Shown: positions 1 through 8,423 of the stretch, piece after piece
Layout of the letters: each line of letters starts with the position of its first letter
Numbering within the stretch: the stretch's first letter is position 1
Source: an uncultured Lachnospiraceae bacterium
GTDB lineage: Bacteria > Bacillota > Clostridia > Lachnospirales > Lachnospiraceae
Length of the DNA stretch: 64,000 nucleotides
Assembly: GCA_902776305.1 (NCBI GenBank)
Contig: CACYPS010000018.1
Span: 1 to 64,000 of the forward strand
Reading direction: 5' to 3'
The notes under the pieces: generated by a model
The model's input: the letters and a program-made list of their open reading frames with translations, nothing else
What the model was told of the DNA's origin: nothing
The model's database searches: none
Program-made: the position numbers and the translations under genes

Positions 1-82
1 ACGACGAGGTTGATAGGACAGGGGTGGAAGTGCAGTAATGTATGGAGCTGACTGTTACTAATCGGACGAGGGCTTGACCAAA
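1..82 (+). rRNA. 23S ribosomal RNA, 3' end (truncated by window)
   Basis: The first 80 or so bases match the conserved 3' end of bacterial 23S rRNA: the block ending in a GACTAATCG-like stretch followed by GAGGGCTTGACC at about 68-79. Only the last part of domain VI is present, because the rest lies left of the window. The exact 3' end is estimated, at about 79-82. No 5S rRNA could be recognised between here and the tRNA at 451. Confidence 0.9.
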
Positions 83-167
83 AGCGGAGAAAGCGGCAGG
101 AATGTACGTAAGCGGCGGCCGTGCTTGCACGGGCCGGCGGGAACGGACATTTCGGGACATTTGCGAA

Positions 168-348
168 GCAAAGACATGAAGACGTGAACGAAGTGAACGT
201 CGAATGACCCGCTTTCGAAGCGATAAGAGGAAGGCGGCAGATAGCTGACCGGCTTCCGTCTGAAAGAATGTTTCGGGAGCAAAGACATGAAGACGTGAAC
301 GAAGTGAACGTCGAGTGACCCGCTTTCGAAGCGTTAAAAGGAAGGCGG
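168..348 (+). repeat. Pair of ~70-bp direct repeats in rRNA spacer
   Basis: Two nearly identical copies lie at 168-237 and 279-348. Each begins GCAAAGACATGAAGACGTG and ends AAGGAAGGCGG or a close variant, and they differ at only a few bases. Each contains the inverted motif GACGT...ACGTC. They fill the spacer between the 23S end and tRNA-Trp. A short hairpin (GGTCGTAAGACC) follows at about 347-358. No convincing gene is present in 83-450; the minus-strand reading frame at 58-288 crosses rRNA and repeats and is not credible. Confidence 0.85.
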
Positions 349-450
349 TCGTAAGACCACCATCCAATCTGCAACAAGTATATGCGGTTTTGAGGGTGCG
401 TACAGCACCACGAAGGAATCTGACAACAGGTTCCTTATACTTATATATAT

Positions 451-521
451 AGGGGAATCTTCTAATGGTAGGAAAGCGGTCTCCAAAACCGTCAATGCGG
501 GTTCGACTCCTGCTTCCCCTG
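451..521 (+). tRNA. tRNA-Trp (CCA anticodon)
   Basis: A cloverleaf folds by eye. The acceptor arm is AGGGGAA (451-457) with TTCCCCT (514-520) plus discriminator G521. The D arm is at 460-473. The anticodon stem is GCGGT/ACCGT around loop CTCCAAA (481-487), giving anticodon CCA. The T arm is GCGGG/CCTGC around TTCGACT. The 3' CCA is not encoded. It lies just downstream of the 23S gene and is probably the last gene of the rRNA operon. Confidence 0.93.
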
Positions 522-526
522 TATCA

Positions 527-553
527 GAGAGGACTATAAGTCCTCTCTTTTTT
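527..553 (+). terminator. Rho-independent terminator after tRNA-Trp
   Basis: An 8-bp perfect stem GAGAGGAC/GTCCTCTC with a 5-nt loop is followed by a run of T. It is placed to end the rRNA-tRNA transcript. Confidence 0.9.
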
Positions 554-614
554 GTGTTATAATAATTTAGTCTGTTTGATTTATCATACGAAATACCTTT
601 TCTTTATACACGTA

Positions 615-644
615 TTGAATATACACTTTCCGACATGATATAGT
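615..644 (+). promoter_or_regulatory. Sigma-A-type promoter for the hybrid kinase
   Basis: A TTGAAT -35 box (615-620) and a TATAGT -10 box (639-644) are separated by 18 bp. They sit about 20 bp upstream of the GGAGG ribosome binding site (655-659) of the kinase gene. Confidence 0.65.
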
Positions 645-666
645 TTAAGGAAATGGAGGTTGCCAG

Positions 667-2280
667 ATGAAAAGCATTTATCCTGAATCCCACCCGGACT
701 CGGACAGAATCCTCAGAGCTATTGTCAGAAACGATTATGACTCCGTCGTTTTAATTGATTCTACCGATGGCTCGGTTGTTGATATTTATAATGGAAGAAA
801 AATCCTCGCTGATACTGATTTGGAGGATATATCGAATATTAAATATGATGACGGTATCCGAAACTATCTTCTGGAATTATGTGCTGACCTGAATCTATAT
901 GATGTTTACGACCGTATGTCTTTGAATCATGTCAAAGAGGAACTTAAAGTATCTCCTTCCTATCAGGTTTATTACCTTCGCTATAATTCAGAGGGCAGCA
1001 GAACGCGCAAAAAAGTATCATTTTATAATATTGATGCGAATAAGAGATGGATATGCTGCACCGTTCGCGATGTAACTGAGAACTTCATTAAGATCGAAAA
1101 GCAGAAAAAGCAGATAGAGGAGGCCCTGCAGATCGCGAAGAGTGCAGACCAATCTAAGAGTGAATTCCTCACACATGTCAGCAGGGAAATCAGGACGCCG
1201 CTGAGTTCTGTCATGGGATCCATACAGCTTGCCCGAAAAGAAATAGCGAACAATGATCTCGTAGAAGAGTGTCTGGACGATATGGAGACATCCATTCGCT
1301 ACATTAATGATCTTATTGACGATATACTTGATATCCGCCGTGTTGATGAGAACAGACTTGAATTAAAAGAAGATTTTATTGAGATAAGGGAACTTCTCCA
1401 TGGAATCGATCGCATCGCAAGGCCAAGGATGGATGAAAAACGCATAAGATTCTCTTATGAGACAGTCAACATGTCACATCCGAGACTTATCGGGGATAGA
1501 AAGCGTCTGAATCAGATCCTGATAAAGCTTCTGGACAACGCAATAAGAAACACTGCTGCGGGCGGTGAAATAAAAATAATTGTTAAAGAAGAAATAAAAC
1601 GCAAAAACATTGCCACTGTAGAAATCAATGTGCGGGATACAGGCCGCGGAATGACAAGGGAAAAAATAGCAGAGTTATTCACGCCATTTGTATATGATGA
1701 CAGAAACATTGAAGATCATCGAAGCGGCATTGGTCTATCCCTCGTCAAAAATTTTGTTGATGCGATGGGCGGCACAATTATAGCAGAATCCAAAGAAGGC
1801 GTCGGTTCTAACTTCATTGTGACGATTGAACTTCCGATTGTGAGTGAGTCTGCAAAGAAAGCGCAGGAGACCGTAACGCAGAAAGCGTATGACTTTACCG
1901 GGACAACGGTGCTTATCGTTGAGGATCATCCACTGAATATGAGTATAGCAAGAAAGCTTCTTGAGAATGTCGGAATCAGTGTTATCGCGGCGGTCAACGG
2001 GCAGGAGGCTGTAGAGCGCTTCAACATGAACTATGACAGTATAAACGCAATATTGATGGATATCCGCATGCCTGTGATGGACGGACTTGAGGCAACACGC
2101 TTAATCCGCTCATCTGCAAGAAAGAACTCAAGAAGTATTCCGATTATCGCGATGACTGCTGATGCATTTGAGGAAGATATTCACAGAAGCTTTGAGAGCG
2201 GAATGAATGATCATCTTGCCAAGCCTATTAATCCATCCCTTTTATATGAGACGATCGGAAGACTTATTAAAAAGACTTAA
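667..2280 (+). CDS. Hybrid sensor histidine kinase with C-terminal receiver domain
   Basis: Protein of 537 aa that senses an unknown signal by histidine phosphorylation. Residues 1-140 look like a PAS-type sensor region and have no membrane segment, so the kinase is probably cytosolic. A short coiled helix leads to the dimerisation domain with phospho-acceptor His170 (HVSREIRTP). The ATPase domain shows an N box (LLDNAIRN) and a G1 box (DTGRGM). The C-terminal receiver domain has acidic pocket E419/D420, phospho-acceptor Asp465 (MDIRMP) and Lys519. A GGAGG ribosome binding site 7 nt upstream fixes the start. The gene stands alone, with no output regulator next to it, so a phosphorelay partner must be elsewhere. 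The family is certain; the signal is unknown. Confidence 0.93.
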   Translation: MKSIYPESHPDSDRILRAIVRNDYDSVVLIDSTDGSVVDIYNGRKILADTDLEDISNIKYDDGIRNYLLELCADLNLYDVYDRMSLNHVKEELKVSPSYQVYYLRYNSEGSRTRKKVSFYNIDANKRWICCTVRDVTENFIKIEKQKKQIEEALQIAKSADQSKSEFLTHVSREIRTPLSSVMGSIQLARKEIANNDLVEECLDDMETSIRYINDLIDDILDIRRVDENRLELKEDFIEIRELLHGIDRIARPRMDEKRIRFSYETVNMSHPRLIGDRKRLNQILIKLLDNAIRNTAAGGEIKIIVKEEIKRKNIATVEINVRDTGRGMTREKIAELFTPFVYDDRNIEDHRSGIGLSLVKNFVDAMGGTIIAESKEGVGSNFIVTIELPIVSESAKKAQETVTQKAYDFTGTTVLIVEDHPLNMSIARKLLENVGISVIAAVNGQEAVERFNMNYDSINAILMDIRMPVMDGLEATRLIRSSARKNSRSIPIIAMTADAFEEDIHRSFESGMNDHLAKPINPSLLYETIGRLIKKT

Positions 2281-2448
2281 TGTTGATAATTAATTGATAC
2301 TGATACTCTCTAATCAGTTTATAAAATGATGTCTCATCAATACAGTCGGTGTGAGTAAGGTATAAATATTACATAAATATTGAATCTAATAATAAATTAT
2401 TAAAAATCTTTACGATTGATGAAATCTTATCGGAATTAAATAGCTTTA

Positions 2449-2491
2449 TGATATAATTCTGCACGATGGCTTAATGAGCCATCGTGCTTTT
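2449..2491 (+). promoter_or_regulatory. Extended -10 promoter followed by a stem-loop at the transcript start
   Basis: TGaTATAAT (2449-2457) is an extended -10 element. Initiation would fall near 2464. The perfect 11-bp hairpin GCACGATGGCT/AGCCATCGTGC spans 2461-2487 and is followed by TTTT. It could be a terminator for the upstream kinase, or a 5' stem-loop or attenuator on the L,D-transpeptidase mRNA. The remaining AT-rich gap 2281-2567 shows nothing else. Confidence 0.5.
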
Positions 2492-2567
2492 CTGTGTCAT
2501 AGGAGGTTATAGAAGCTTTATTTGTTCTATAATTTTTAACATTGGAGCATCGAAAAGGGAGTAGTGT

Positions 2568-4040
2568 ATGAGTGATAAGGTTAATGTAACAACACAGACC
2601 GGTGCGCAGGGAGAAACACCTGTTGCATGGTACAAAAGCCGGAAGTTCTGGATAGGTCTTCTGATTTTTGTATTGGGGTATGCTGCGCTGTATGTTTTGT
2701 TCGCACAGCAGTATCGGACCAGGTACTTCGAGGGTACTTTCATTAACGGAGAGGACGTCAGTCTGAAAACTGTGGATGAGGTTGAGGAAATGATCCGCGA
2801 GAAGGTCGAGGATTATGAGCTCTCAGTGACATTCCGCGGCAACAAGAGTCATACCATCACCGCTGAGGACATCGGATATCATTATGTTTCCGATAATCAT
2901 GCTCAGAAGATCGTCGATGATCAGAATATTTATGAGTGGGTCCGCGGCCGACTGGGCGAAACCTTTGAGTACACAGTCAGTGAGGATTATTCATTCGATA
3001 AAGATCTGCTGCATAAGGTCGTTTTCGGGTTCCCGGAATTTGCCGAGAAGAATCAGAAGGCTCCGACAAATGCGTTCTTGAATCTCAAGGATGACAACAC
3101 ATTTGAGATCGTCAAGGAAACGCAGGGCAATAAGCTGAAAATGGAGGAAGCCTACGGCAAGATTGAAGAGGCCGTCAACGGAACAGTTGACAAAGTCAGT
3201 TTTATTGCGAATCCGGAAGTATATGAAGCACCGACTGTATATGCAGATAACCCGGATCTCAACGCGGGACTGGACGCACTGAACAAATTCCTGGATACAA
3301 AAATCGTTTATGATCTGCCTAACGGTGAGCAGCAGGTACTTGACCGCACCACGTTGAAAGACTGGGTAACAAGACAGGATAACGGTTATTATTATCTGGA
3401 TCCGGTAAATATTGAAACGAAAAGCGCTGAGTACATCGGAGCAATTGCAGCCAAAATTGATGATGTCCATTACACTCAGAATTTTGCTTCGACCAACAGA
3501 GGTACGATTGAACTGTCCTGTCCGAAGTGGGGACGGGAAGTCGATCAGGAAACAGAGACAGCGCAGGTATTGGCTGATCTCGAAAACAGTACGTCGACGG
3601 AAAGAGAACCCGCATATGCCCTCAATCATATGATTGACGAGAGCTTTAACGGAGATTATATTGAGGTCGACCTCATCAATCAGACCGTGTATGTGTATAA
3701 GGATCACTCAATAATTTTTGACTGCCCGTGTGTTTCCGGCACGAACACTGTACCTTCGAGAAGGACCGTTACCGGCGTGTTCGATATTTACACAAAGGAA
3801 CGAAACAGGACTCTTAAGGGAGCTGCGGGACCGGACGGCACTCCGTCTTATACATCATTCGTAAATTTCTGGATGCCTTTTTATGAAGGATATGGTCTGC
3901 ACGATGCACCGTGGAGAGGATCCTTCGGCGGATCTATCTATGAGTACAGCGGTTCACATGGCTGTGTAAATCTTTCCTACGGTTCTGCGGAGACGATCTG
4001 GAATAATTGCGATGTAGGGACGCCGGTCATAGTATTCTGA
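2568..4040 (+). CDS. Membrane-anchored L,D-transpeptidase (YkuD family) with peptidoglycan-binding region
   Basis: Protein of 490 aa. A short cytoplasmic N-terminus and one transmembrane helix (about residues 29-48) are followed by a long extracellular region (about 60-340) resembling the duplicated PG_binding_4 domains found in clostridial L,D-transpeptidases. The C-terminal YkuD catalytic domain has the SHGCVN motif: Ser463, His464, catalytic Cys466. The family makes 3-3 cross-links in peptidoglycan through a cysteine acyl-enzyme. The start ATG follows a GGGAG site. The gene is probably monocistronic, since the next gene is on the opposite strand behind a bidirectional terminator. Family assignment is secure; the exact substrate is inferred. 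Confidence 0.9.
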   Translation: MSDKVNVTTQTGAQGETPVAWYKSRKFWIGLLIFVLGYAALYVLFAQQYRTRYFEGTFINGEDVSLKTVDEVEEMIREKVEDYELSVTFRGNKSHTITAEDIGYHYVSDNHAQKIVDDQNIYEWVRGRLGETFEYTVSEDYSFDKDLLHKVVFGFPEFAEKNQKAPTNAFLNLKDDNTFEIVKETQGNKLKMEEAYGKIEEAVNGTVDKVSFIANPEVYEAPTVYADNPDLNAGLDALNKFLDTKIVYDLPNGEQQVLDRTTLKDWVTRQDNGYYYLDPVNIETKSAEYIGAIAAKIDDVHYTQNFASTNRGTIELSCPKWGREVDQETETAQVLADLENSTSTEREPAYALNHMIDESFNGDYIEVDLINQTVYVYKDHSIIFDCPCVSGTNTVPSRRTVTGVFDIYTKERNRTLKGAAGPDGTPSYTSFVNFWMPFYEGYGLHDAPWRGSFGGSIYEYSGSHGCVNLSYGSAETIWNNCDVGTPVIVF

Positions 4041-4142
4041 CAGAAGCCTCTTTCTTCTTGAAATGCTATTTGGCGCTGAAATGACAATGAGTGCAGGCAC
4101 GTTTTAGTCAGATAAGTATCAGAGTTATGTACTTTCATAAGT

Positions 4143-4188
4143 AAAAAAAAATTCCGGCAGAGCATCATGTGATGCCTGCCGGAATTTG
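4143..4188. terminator. Bidirectional terminator between convergent genes
   Basis: Arms AAATTCCGGCAG (4149-4160) and CTGCCGGAATTT (4175-4186) enclose an inner GCATC/GATGC stem. A run of A on the left side (4143-4150) gives a strong T-tract for minus-strand transcription, and a TTT tail serves the plus strand. It separates the L,D-transpeptidase and HAD genes. Confidence 0.85.
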
Positions 4189-4194
4189 TATATC

Positions 4195-4824
4195 TCAGAT
4201 ATCTGTTTCAGAGAGCGTAAGCAGATCCTCAGGTTTTTCAATCACACCGTCATAGGAGTCCACCTGACCAAAACCGTAAGAAGCGAAAACGAATTTCACT
4301 CCCGCCTCACGTGACGCATTCAGATCACCTTGCGTATCTCCGACATAAATAGGTGATTTCAGATTGTGCTTCTCAACGATCGCACGGATGTTGGATGCTT
4401 TCGCATGGCCGGTGTCATCGGGGCAGAGGTGATCTGTAATGTATGGCGTAAGGCCGGTCGTCTCTTTCATGACCTCGATGTATCCGCCCTGACAGTTGCT
4501 GACAATGAAAAGCGGCATTTTCTCGGAGAGCGTCTTTAGAGTGTCAAGAACACCGTCGTAGAGAGCAGCGTGATGGACAGCCAGCCATTCATTTTCAATA
4601 GCGCAGGCACGGTGAATGATTCTTACAGCCTCCTCAGGCGGGTATTCCGAAAAGAGAGAATAAGCTATATCGTCCATTGTTTTCCCGAATTCTTTGTGAA
4701 GTCTCTCTCCGGTTATGTGTTCGTACGGAGCGCCGAACTCCTTCGCCGCAATGATCCATGCATCGGCGACCTCATTTGTGGAATCCCAAAGTGTTCCGTC
4801 AACGTCAAAGATTATTGAATCCAT
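4195..4824 (-). CDS. HAD-superfamily hydrolase (phosphoglycolate-phosphatase-like)
   Basis: Protein of 209 aa. The N-terminal DVDGT motif (Asp7 nucleophile, Asp9) is the HAD motif I; SNCQGG in mid-protein is motif II (Ser); and GDTQGD near residue 165 is motif IV with the metal-binding aspartates. The helical cap between motifs I and II fits the class I PGP/Gph-like phosphatases. These dephosphorylate small sugar or nucleotide phosphates; the substrate cannot be read from the sequence. It is transcribed divergently from mutY with a 48-bp gap between the starts. Confidence 0.85.
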   Translation of the reverse strand: MDSIIFDVDGTLWDSTNEVADAWIIAAKEFGAPYEHITGERLHKEFGKTMDDIAYSLFSEYPPEEAVRIIHRACAIENEWLAVHHAALYDGVLDTLKTLSEKMPLFIVSNCQGGYIEVMKETTGLTPYITDHLCPDDTGHAKASNIRAIVEKHNLKSPIYVGDTQGDLNASREAGVKFVFASYGFGQVDSYDGVIEKPEDLLTLSETDI

Positions 4825-4872
4825 GCAATTTTATCTCCTTATACGATTCTGGTTATATTGTGGAGTATATCA

Positions 4873-5961
4873 ATGTGTTCTGATTTTGTAAAGCCATTGC
4901 TTTTATGGTATAATACGCAGGGACGTGATCTGCCCTGGAGAAAAACGAAGGATCCATATCGGATCTGGGTCTCGGAAATCATGCTGCAGCAGACTCGAGT
5001 TGAGGCGGTAAAAGGATATTACGAGCGTTTCCTTGAGGCACTGCCGGACATTGATGCACTCGCGGACTGTCCGGAAGATGAACTGAATAAGCTGTGGGAA
5101 GGGCTCGGTTACTACAGTCGTGTAAGAAATATGCAGAAAGCCGCAAGGACTGTAAGGGAGCAGTATGGCGGAAAGGTACCTGAGGAGAAGAGTGAGCTGA
5201 TTAAGCTGCCGGGCATCGGTGATTACACGGCCGGAGCCATTGCATCGATTGCGTTCGGTAAGCCTGAGCCGGCGGTGGACGGCAATGTGATTCGTATTGT
5301 TGCCAGAATCAGAGCATTAAAGAAAGACTTTTCTTCCGCAAAGGAGAAAAGAAATCTGACGGAATTCCTGAGAACTTTGACGCTTCCCGAAAATGGGAAC
5401 TGGGGTGATCTCAATCAGGCATTTATGGATCTTGGATCCGGCGTATGTCTTCCGAATTCTTCTCCCCGATGTGAAGAATGCCCAATCATGGAATTCTGCA
5501 CTGCACATAAAAGCGGAATTGAAATGGACTATCCGGTGAGAACGGAGAAGAAACCCAGGCGTATCGAGCAGATGACCGTTATGTTGATCCGTAACGGAGA
5601 TAAACTGGCGATAAGAAAGAGACCCGCTAAAGGACTTCTCCCGAATCTTTATGAATTTCCGAATACCGCAGGAATTTTGTCCGAGGAAGAAGCCGTGCAT
5701 GCGGCGGAAGCGATTACGAATTTGGAAGCCATAAGAATAAAAAGAGTTCCTGAGGCCAGACACATATTTTCCCATGTTGAATGGCATATGAGAGGGTACG
5801 AGATTATTATGACGCCGGGTGACGAGAAATATCCGGAGTCAGACCTGATTTATGCTGAAGCGGGGGAAATCGAGAGAGAATACCCGATTCCATCGGCATT
5901 TACAGCTTATGCAAAATATTTAAATATACACTTAGGTAAAAAAGGACCGTCATATAAGTGA
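4873..5961 (+). CDS. mutY: A/G-specific adenine DNA glycosylase MutY
   Basis: Protein of 362 aa that removes adenine mispaired with 8-oxoguanine. The N-terminal HhH-GPD domain carries LQQTRVEAV with the catalytic Glu, the helix-hairpin-helix LPGIGDYTAGA and the catalytic Asp in VDGNVIRI. An iron-sulfur cluster motif of four Cys (C-x7-C-x2-C-x5-C) is at about residues 192-209. The C-terminal region is the NUDIX-like 8-oxoG recognition domain. The reading frame also opens at a TTG at 4858, but the ATG at 4873 has a TGGAG site at a suitable distance and gives the normal MutY N-terminus. Confidence 0.95.
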   Translation: MCSDFVKPLLLWYNTQGRDLPWRKTKDPYRIWVSEIMLQQTRVEAVKGYYERFLEALPDIDALADCPEDELNKLWEGLGYYSRVRNMQKAARTVREQYGGKVPEEKSELIKLPGIGDYTAGAIASIAFGKPEPAVDGNVIRIVARIRALKKDFSSAKEKRNLTEFLRTLTLPENGNWGDLNQAFMDLGSGVCLPNSSPRCEECPIMEFCTAHKSGIEMDYPVRTEKKPRRIEQMTVMLIRNGDKLAIRKRPAKGLLPNLYEFPNTAGILSEEEAVHAAEAITNLEAIRIKRVPEARHIFSHVEWHMRGYEIIMTPGDEKYPESDLIYAEAGEIEREYPIPSAFTAYAKYLNIHLGKKGPSYK

Positions 5962-5985
5962 GACACAGCTATGGAGGATGATAAC

Positions 5986-7005
5986 ATGAAAGTACTTTCA
6001 ATCGCGGTTCCGAGTTATAACTCAGAAGCATACATGAAGAAAACAATAGATCACCTTGTTCTGGGCGGCGATGATGTGGAAGTCCTTGTCATTGATGATG
6101 GCTCCAAAGACAACACACTGGCGATCGCCAAAGAATATGAGAGCAGATTTCCGGGTATTGTGAGAGCGATTCATCAGGAAAATAAGGGACACGGCGGAGC
6201 AGTCAATACCGGAATCCGGGAGGCGAGCGGAGTATACTTCAAGGTATGTGACAGCGATGATTACTATGAGTATGATGCATATATGAAACTTCTTGATGTT
6301 CTGCGCACGCAGATCGAGAAGAAAGAGGAGCCGGATATTGTCATTACAAATTATGTATATGACAAGCAGGGTGCCAAGCATAAGAAGGTCATGAAATACA
6401 CCGGTCGTTTTCCGGAGAATCAGGTCTTTACATGGAATGACATTAAGAGGCCGCTTAGCATGTCGCAGTATGTGCTTATGCACAGTCTGACTTACAAACT
6501 GCAGCTTCTGAGAGAAAACAATACGGTCCTTCCGGAGCATTGTTTTTATGTGGATAACCTGATGGCTTTCCAGCCCCTCATTTATGCTAAGACGCTCTAC
6601 TATCTGAATGTAGACCTGTATATGTATTTCATCGGACGCAACGACCAGAGCGTCAACGAGAAGGTCATGCTCACCCGCCTGGATCAGCAGTTGAAGGTGA
6701 CAAATCTTATGATTGACGAGTACAGACCGGATCTTGTTGTCGAAAAGAGGCATATGGATCATCTCGTTCATTATATGAGTATCATGATGACGGTTTCGTC
6801 TATACTCCTCATGCGGAAGGGAACGAAGGAAGCAATGCAGGCCAAGAAAGATTTATGGAAGTATCTGAAAGATAAAGATACGAAACTTTTCTTAAGGCTG
6901 AGGAGCAATCCGCTCGGTATGGCTATGAACACCCATACTCCGGTCGGAAAACAGATGTCTATTATCGGCTACCGCCTGTCACAGATCATTTTCGGTTTTA
7001 ATTAA
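5986..7005 (+). CDS. Family 2 glycosyltransferase
   Basis: Protein of 339 aa. The N-terminal GT-A fold starts VLSIAVPSYNSE, followed by VIDDGSKDNT and the metal-binding DSDD (about residue 88), all standard GT2 motifs. The C-terminal half lacks clear membrane helices. It uses a nucleotide sugar to glycosylate an envelope acceptor; the sugar is unknown. An in-frame ATG 15 bp upstream (5971) overlaps the ribosome binding site, and GGAGGA at 5973-5978 is ideally spaced for 5986, so that start was chosen. It is followed by tandem terminators. Confidence 0.88.
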   Translation: MKVLSIAVPSYNSEAYMKKTIDHLVLGGDDVEVLVIDDGSKDNTLAIAKEYESRFPGIVRAIHQENKGHGGAVNTGIREASGVYFKVCDSDDYYEYDAYMKLLDVLRTQIEKKEEPDIVITNYVYDKQGAKHKKVMKYTGRFPENQVFTWNDIKRPLSMSQYVLMHSLTYKLQLLRENNTVLPEHCFYVDNLMAFQPLIYAKTLYYLNVDLYMYFIGRNDQSVNEKVMLTRLDQQLKVTNLMIDEYRPDLVVEKRHMDHLVHYMSIMMTVSSILLMRKGTKEAMQAKKDLWKYLKDKDTKLFLRLRSNPLGMAMNTHTPVGKQMSIIGYRLSQIIFGFN

Positions 7006-7016
7006 AAGCAGACTCC

Positions 7017-7187
7017 GGGCAATCAATCAGCGATTACCCGGAGTTTTTTCCGTTGGTGAGCTATATGAGGTTAATAGAGCTGCGGGCAATCAATCAGCGA
7101 TTACCCGGAGTTTTTTCCGTTGGTGAGCTATATGAGGTTAATAGAGCTGCGGGCAATCAACCGGTGATTACCCGGAGTTTTTCTGTT
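7017..7187 (+). repeat. 67-bp tandem repeat carrying terminator hairpins
   Basis: Two full copies (7017-7083, 7084-7150) and a partial third (from 7151) have an exact 67-bp period. Each copy contains an imperfect stem CGGGCAATC/GATTACCCG followed by a T-tract, that is, a rho-independent terminator. The first two copies look identical. The third overlaps the stop codon of the convergent lipid kinase gene, suggesting the terminator duplicated outward from the shared gene end. Confidence 0.88.
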
Positions 7188-8071
7188 TCGAGACCAACAT
7201 GAAGTGAGTTGTGCATTCCTCCGGATTCGCCGTCGAGATGGATGGCACAGGTGCGGCCGGCTGTGATTTTTGCTTCCGTACACTTTATAAAGTGAAGACC
7301 CTTCAGTCTGGTGTGCTTACCGATGAAGGCAAGCGGCATGAACGTGCATATCTTGGCTCGTGAGATATCACCTACCACTATAATATCGAGAAGTCCGTCG
7401 GTCGAGTTCGCTTCCGGCGTCATTTTTACACCGCCGCCCTCATATTTCTGGTTCATGACAGCTGCAAAATAGGCATTGGGGATTGTAAAATGTCTGTCTC
7501 CGTCCGCTTCTATCGTAAGATCACAGGTGTCGTAGAGCGCAATCTGCTTGAGACAAATCGCGGCGTAGGTCAGGTTGCCGAGGTGAATCGCGTTCAGAAA
7601 ATCCTTGATCGGTGAGTTGAGCGCTTCGTGGCAAATAGCGGCGTCAAAGCCGATCCCGCAACTCACGCCGAATCGCTCACCCGGTCTGTCCTTCAGGATA
7701 CCTACATCCATCCTCGTATATCGCTGAGGATCCAGTACTGCGGCAATCGCAAAGTCCGGGTCCGATATGATATGCATACCTCTTGCAAAGTCGTTTCCGG
7801 AGCCGCTCGGAATGACGCCGAACGTGATTGTACTGATATTTGTGAGACCACAGAGAATTTCGTGGATCGATCCGTCTCCGCCGATTGCAATGACTGTGGC
7901 ATACGGATCTTTTGTTGTGATTGCGTGGGCGATTTCCGTTCCGTGTCCCGGATATTTGGTCGCAAAGACCTTATACTCAATCTGTCTCTTTTTGAGTGTT
8001 TCGACCAGACGAATCCAGATACTACGGCTGCCGGAAGACTGGGAGCTTGGATTCAGAATAAAATAGTACAT
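7157..8071 (-). CDS. Diacylglycerol-kinase-family lipid kinase
   Basis: Protein of 304 aa. It begins MYYFILNPSSQSSGS, the phosphate-binding start of the DAGK catalytic domain, and carries IGGDGSIHEI and IPSGSGNDFARG, the GGDG nucleotide-binding motif and its partner. The C-terminal beta-sandwich ends with HLDGE. Members (YegS/BmrU/DgkB) phosphorylate diacylglycerol or related lipids at the membrane. The open frame extends 99 bp upstream, but GAGGATCTT directly before the ATG at 8071 and the family N-terminus fix this start. It is convergent with the GT2 gene. Confidence 0.9.
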   Translation of the reverse strand: MYYFILNPSSQSSGSRSIWIRLVETLKKRQIEYKVFATKYPGHGTEIAHAITTKDPYATVIAIGGDGSIHEILCGLTNISTITFGVIPSGSGNDFARGMHIISDPDFAIAAVLDPQRYTRMDVGILKDRPGERFGVSCGIGFDAAICHEALNSPIKDFLNAIHLGNLTYAAICLKQIALYDTCDLTIEADGDRHFTIPNAYFAAVMNQKYEGGGVKMTPEANSTDGLLDIIVVGDISRAKICTFMPLAFIGKHTRLKGLHFIKCTEAKITAGRTCAIHLDGESGGMHNSLHVGLETEKLRVITG

Positions 8072-8225
8072 AAGATCCTCCGTGCATACATTTTCAATGA
8101 ATGACAAAATAGAGTTTACTCCGCATAGCGTAGATTTGCAATAATCAGCAGAGTTTTTCGACCCTGTCACGGAAAAGTACGCCGTCAGAAGTAAGCGGGA
8201 GAGGTCACTGCTAACGTATATCCGT

Positions 8226-8310
8226 AATTTGCCCTCCAGGGTCAGGCGACCATGCTTGCATGGTCATCTGACCCGCCAATCAAAGTTTGAAAGTTTACTT
8301 TCAAACTTAT
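8226..8310 (-). repeat. Dispersed repeat family A, copy 1
   Basis: Bipartite palindromic element. One hairpin is GGGTCAG..GACCATG/CATGGTC..CTGACCC and the second is GTTTGAAAGT/ACTTTCAAAC. Read on the minus strand it has the same order as the copies at 19746 and 61776 and lies about 150 bp upstream of the lipid kinase start. The rest of the 8072-8423 gap holds AT-rich promoter-like sequence before the surface protein gene (for example TATAGT near 8384) but nothing firm. Confidence 0.85.
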
Positions 8311-8423
8311 GAATTCGTATATAATAATTTTGTAACATAACTGAAACACTAACGGCGTATGATTTAATAACTTAATATGATAGTATAGTACCATCTATGA
8401 GTAAAATTATAGGAGAAAAAAAT

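Noticed and set aside
83-450. 5S rRNA between 23S and tRNA-Trp
   Set aside because: No stretch with the conserved 5S core was found; the region is taken up by two direct repeats.
7017-7187. CRISPR-like array
   Set aside because: The 67-bp units are directly adjacent, with no variable spacers, and hold terminator hairpins; no cas genes in the window.
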